From Christensenella sp. UBA4379 (GTDB lineage Bacteria > Bacillota > Clostridia > Christensenellales > Aristaeellaceae), in assembly GCA_002391225.1 (NCBI GenBank), contig DGRV01000026.1:24734-58827 (forward strand): a stretch of DNA of 34,094 nucleotides, in the 5' to 3' direction. The notes under the pieces were generated by a model that searched no databases, was not told the origin of the DNA, and worked only from the letters and a program-made list of their open reading frames with translations. Positions 31,577-34,094 of the stretch are shown in pieces (position 1 is the first letter of the stretch; every line of letters begins with the position of its first letter). The position numbers and the translations under genes are program-made.

Positions 31577-33039
31577 TCGTAGGCCTCCTTTTGCGCTAGG
31601 GTCACGCCGTCCGCAGGCAGGAGAATGGAAACGGTGGAGCCCTCCCCGGGCACGCTTTCAAAGAACAGGCCATAGGGCTCTCCACAGTACAGGCGGATGC
31701 GCTGGTGTACGTTCCTTAGCCCCAGGCCGCTGTGGTTGTCCTGGTACAGGCCGCTCTGCAGCTTGTTGAGCGTTTCCCCGGACATGCCGGCCCCGTTGTC
31801 CCGGACCACCAGGCGGATGCCGTCTTCGTTTTTTTCGCCCGTGATCACGATTCTTCCCCGTCCGCGCCGGTTCTTGATGCCGTGGTACAGGGCGTTTTCG
31901 ATCAGCGGCTGCAGGATCAGCTTCGGGACGGGAATCTCCTGGATTTCCTCCGGCACGGCGATTTCATAGGTGAGGATGTCGCTGTAGCGAATCTGCTGGA
32001 TTTCCAGATAGCTGGTGGCCTGGGCGAGCTCCGCCCGCAGGGGGATGACGTCCTCGCCCCCGCTCAGGGACACGCGGAAGAAGGTGGACAGGCTGTTCAC
32101 CATCTTGACCGCGTCCTCCTCCCGCTGGTTCTCCGCCAGGATGGCGATAGAGTCCAGCGTGTTGTAGAGAAAATGCGGGTTGATCTGCGCCTGCAGAAGC
32201 TCCAGCTGGGCCCGGTGCAGGGAGCGCTGGTTGCGGATCTGCTGGTCCATGAGCTCGGTGATGTGGCCGGCCATGCCGCTGAAGCTGCGGTCCAGGATCT
32301 GAAGCTCGGAGATGTCCGTCTCGATGGGGGTGTCCGTGTAATCCTTTTCACCGAATTGCTCCGTTTTCTTGGTCAGCAGGATGATCGGGGCGGTGATGCT
32401 CCGGCTGATCTTCGCCGAGGACAGGACGATGAACAGCAACAGCAGGGCCATGCCGGCCACGGACGCGCCGATCAGGATCGCGCACTGCCTGCTCAGGGAA
32501 CTGCGCAGCCGGGCCAGCTCCCGCACCTCGTCGTCCACAAAATTGTGCATGTACTGCTCGATCAGCCGGGTCAGCCCCGTCTCCCCGCGGATGTTCCGGT
32601 CCAGCAGCACCATGCGCTGGTCGTAGGAAGGCGTCTGGGCGATTTCCTCCATATACATGCGCAGGTTTTTGCACATGGTCAGCATGCTCTGGGCCCGCCA
32701 GCGGTTGTCCGGCAGGGTCGTCGCGCTTTCCAGCTGGCGGAAGACGTCCTCCGCTTGGTCCAGCTCCTGGGTGGGGAGGTCGGCAGCGGCGCTTTCGCTT
32801 CTGGGTTGGATCACGTGGTGGTACATGCTCAGGTCGATGTTGTTTTTAAATTCCTGATTAAAATCGGCCGCGGTGTTGACGCACAGGAGGGCCCTTTCAT
32901 ACTGCCGGTTGATGGACAGGAGCATCAGGATCAGAATCACGAGGATCACGGCGGCGCCGACCGCGGCCGTGCCCAGCAAGCGGTTGATCTGCTGGCGGAT
33001 GCTGCGGCCTCGCGCCGGCTGTTCCCGTCTGAACTTCAT
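31573..33039 (-). CDS. YesM/LytS-type sensor histidine kinase
   Basis: This 488-residue membrane kinase has two membrane helices (about 23-43 and 185-208) around a 140-residue extracellular domain. A HAMP-like segment follows, then the His_kinase domain with H289 in INPHFLYN, and the ATPase domain: LIENALYHG (N382), DNGAGM (414-419) and GLGLRN (438-443). Such kinases pair with YesN-type regulators. The extracellular part is the expected docking site for the lipoprotein binding protein, whose gene overlaps its end by 4 bp. The start has only a modest GGAG. An extended -10 promoter lies at 33085-33093. Confidence 0.93.
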   Translation of the reverse strand: MKFRREQPARGRSIRQQINRLLGTAAVGAAVILVILILMLLSINRQYERALLCVNTAADFNQEFKNNIDLSMYHHVIQPRSESAAADLPTQELDQAEDVFRQLESATTLPDNRWRAQSMLTMCKNLRMYMEEIAQTPSYDQRMVLLDRNIRGETGLTRLIEQYMHNFVDDEVRELARLRSSLSRQCAILIGASVAGMALLLLFIVLSSAKISRSITAPIILLTKKTEQFGEKDYTDTPIETDISELQILDRSFSGMAGHITELMDQQIRNQRSLHRAQLELLQAQINPHFLYNTLDSIAILAENQREEDAVKMVNSLSTFFRVSLSGGEDVIPLRAELAQATSYLEIQQIRYSDILTYEIAVPEEIQEIPVPKLILQPLIENALYHGIKNRRGRGRIVITGEKNEDGIRLVVRDNGAGMSGETLNKLQSGLYQDNHSGLGLRNVHQRIRLYCGEPYGLFFESVPGEGSTVSILLPADGVTLAQKEAYE

Positions 33040-33084
33040 CTGCTCCGCCCCCTGTTCCCGCCGTCAAAAATATAAGTTGCTTTC

Positions 33085-33093
33085 ATTATAGCA
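33085..33093 (-). promoter_or_regulatory. Extended -10 promoter of the histidine kinase gene
   Basis: On the minus strand TGC-TATAAT lies 46 bp before the start codon. The -35 region (TTTCTA) is poor, like that of the response regulator, suggesting an activator. Confidence 0.6.
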
Positions 33094-33126
33094 TAAGCGG
33101 AGAGCCGTAGAAAGCCCGCCAAAGTT

Positions 33127-33207
33127 CTTTCAAAAGAAAGTGCGGTTTTTTGAAAAAAATTGCTTTCCATCTAAAAAGCCCTCCCTATTTTCAAAAAAAA
33201 TTGCTAC
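33127..33207. repeat. Small repeats between the kinase and binding-protein genes
   Basis: A-tract repeats ending in ATTGCT lie at 33151-33164 and 33193-33207, 43 bp apart, about four helical turns. The palindrome CTTTC-AAAA-GAAAG is at 33127-33140. They lie between divergent genes and are candidate regulator sites. Confidence 0.4.
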
Positions 33208-33307
33208 CCCGATCGAAAAAAAATGAATGTTTTTTCAGTCTGTTCCCCGTATCATGGTAATCAGAAAAAAGATCCCACGCGGATCAAAAAAATGAGGAGG
33301 TTTTCTC

Positions 33308-34094
33308 ATGAAAAAATTCATCGCTATGCTGCTCGCCCTGGCGCTGACCCTGGGCTGCGCCGCCGCTATGGCCGAAGGCACCATCAAGGTCGGTATCGTC
33401 AACAATCCTCCGTCTGAGTCCGGCTACCGCGAAGCCAACGTCAAGGACTTTGAAGCCGTGTTCGCTCCCGCCAACGGCTACGAAGCCAAGACCTTCTACA
33501 GCATCAAGAACGACGAACAGCTCAGCGCCGCTCAGGGCTTCATCACCGAGGGCGTCGACTATCTGCTGATCTCCGCCGCCGAGACCACCGGCTGGGACGA
33601 AGTGCTGAAGGCCGCCCAGGAAGCCGGCATCCGCGTGTTCCTCTTTGACCGCATGATCGACTGCGATCCGGAACTGTTCGAGGCCGCCGTAGTCTCCAAC
33701 ATGGCGGACGAAGGCGAGACCGCCGTCAACTGGCTGCTGAGCCTGAACCTGCCGGAATACAACGTCATCCACATCCAGGGCGCGATGGGCAGCGACGCCC
33801 AGTTGGGCCGCACCGGCGCTTTGGACGCCCAGTTTGAAGCGGGCAAGATGAAGAAGGTCGTCCAGCAGACCGCTACCTGGGACGAAGCGGAAGCCAAGAA
33901 GATCGTGGAATCCGTCATCAACTCCGGCGAAGCCTTCAACGTCGTCTACGCTGAGAACGACGGTATGGCCCGCGGCGCTGTGGCTGCTCTGGACGAAGCC
34001 GGCATCACCCACGGCCTGAACGGCGACGTGGTCATCATGGGCTTTGACTGCAATAAGTGGGCCCTGCGCGAACTGCTGGCCGGCAACTGGAACT
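33308..34094 (+). CDS. Sugar ABC transporter substrate-binding protein (3' end outside window)
   Basis: The first 262 residues of a periplasmic-binding-type protein are seen. A signal peptide, MKKFIAMLLALALTLGCAAA, ends in AMA-EG; a lipobox (LGC) is also possible. The mature part, IKVGIVNNPPSESGYREAN, AQGFITEGVDYLLISAAETTGW, RVFLFDRMID, HIQGAMGSDAQLGRTGA and VVYAENDGMARGAV, shows the same YtfQ/RbsB-like class as the lipoprotein encoded at 30602-31576. GAGGAGG lies seven bases before the ATG. Permease and ATPase genes probably follow beyond the window. It is the likely target of the adjacent kinase and regulator. No good promoter is visible; TATCAT at 33250 is the best -10. Confidence 0.9.
   Translation, partial: MKKFIAMLLALALTLGCAAAMAEGTIKVGIVNNPPSESGYREANVKDFEAVFAPANGYEAKTFYSIKNDEQLSAAQGFITEGVDYLLISAAETTGWDEVLKAAQEAGIRVFLFDRMIDCDPELFEAAVVSNMADEGETAVNWLLSLNLPEYNVIHIQGAMGSDAQLGRTGALDAQFEAGKMKKVVQQTATWDEAEAKKIVESVINSGEAFNVVYAENDGMARGAVAALDEAGITHGLNGDVVIMGFDCNKWALRELLAGNWN

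Noticed and set aside
31732..33075. A 447-residue frame antisense to the histidine kinase gene
   Set aside because: A shadow of the kinase, which has all expected motifs in its own frame.

Overview
The window looks like chromosome of a GC-rich, low-branching Bacillota, probably a gut or rumen member of the Clostridia. The evidence is strong AGGAGG ribosome sites, the order pth-mfd and ecfA1-ecfA2-ecfT-truA, a PurR-type purine repressor, an rplS leader of the Firmicutes kind, YesM/YesN-type sugar signalling and a MetG with a C-terminal tRNA-binding domain. The exact family is an inference; Christensenellales or Aristaeellaceae-like is my best guess. Most genes are GC-rich. Two patches, about 2850-5560 and 26590-27000, are clearly more AT-rich and carry accessory or decaying genes.

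Left part (1-7140). A truncated UDP-glucose dehydrogenase gene (-) is followed by a small double-glycine-leader peptide gene whose core is a duplicated 25-residue unit. Next comes a UPF0597/L-cysteine desulfidase-like gene broken by one extra G. An AT-rich islet holds a 649-residue protein with six zinc ribbons around a nuclease-like domain, plus a small orphan gene. It abuts the 3' end of tRNA-Thr(GGT). rplS, with a well-formed three-way-junction leader, and an MscS channel follow.

Middle (7190-18250). A GH2 glycosidase gene and a VanZ-like gene overlap by 4 bp; they are followed by a DUF362 gene and a GPH-family sugar symporter gene (-). metG and a lipoprotein gene (-) diverge from purR (+), and the metG-purR gap holds a candidate inverted PurBox pair. 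Directly after the stop codons of the lipoprotein gene and of purR lie two related arrays of hairpins. They share a 28-nt core (26 of 28 identical) and a compensated stem change. This is the best candidate here for an undescribed repeat family.

Right part (17590-28700). A tight operon pth-mfd-ecfA1-ecfA2-ecfT runs with overlapping ends. truA follows, but separated by a GGTAGGA-type inverted repeat. Then come an orphan ArsR regulator, a secreted protein made of two copies of one domain, a lipoprotein gene split by an in-frame TAG, and a translationally coupled pair: a DEDD exonuclease and a uridine-kinase-like P-loop protein.

End (28700-34094). This is a sugar-sensing module: a YesN/AraC response regulator (+), and a YesM-like histidine kinase overlapping a YtfQ-like lipoprotein binding protein (-). 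A divergent gene for a second binding protein, probably the first gene of an ABC transporter, runs off the window. The response-regulator promoter is preceded by seven CTTCA repeats plus one degenerate copy, spaced on average 10.4 bp, i.e. one per helical turn.

All calls come from reading the sequence. No database search or folding program was run.
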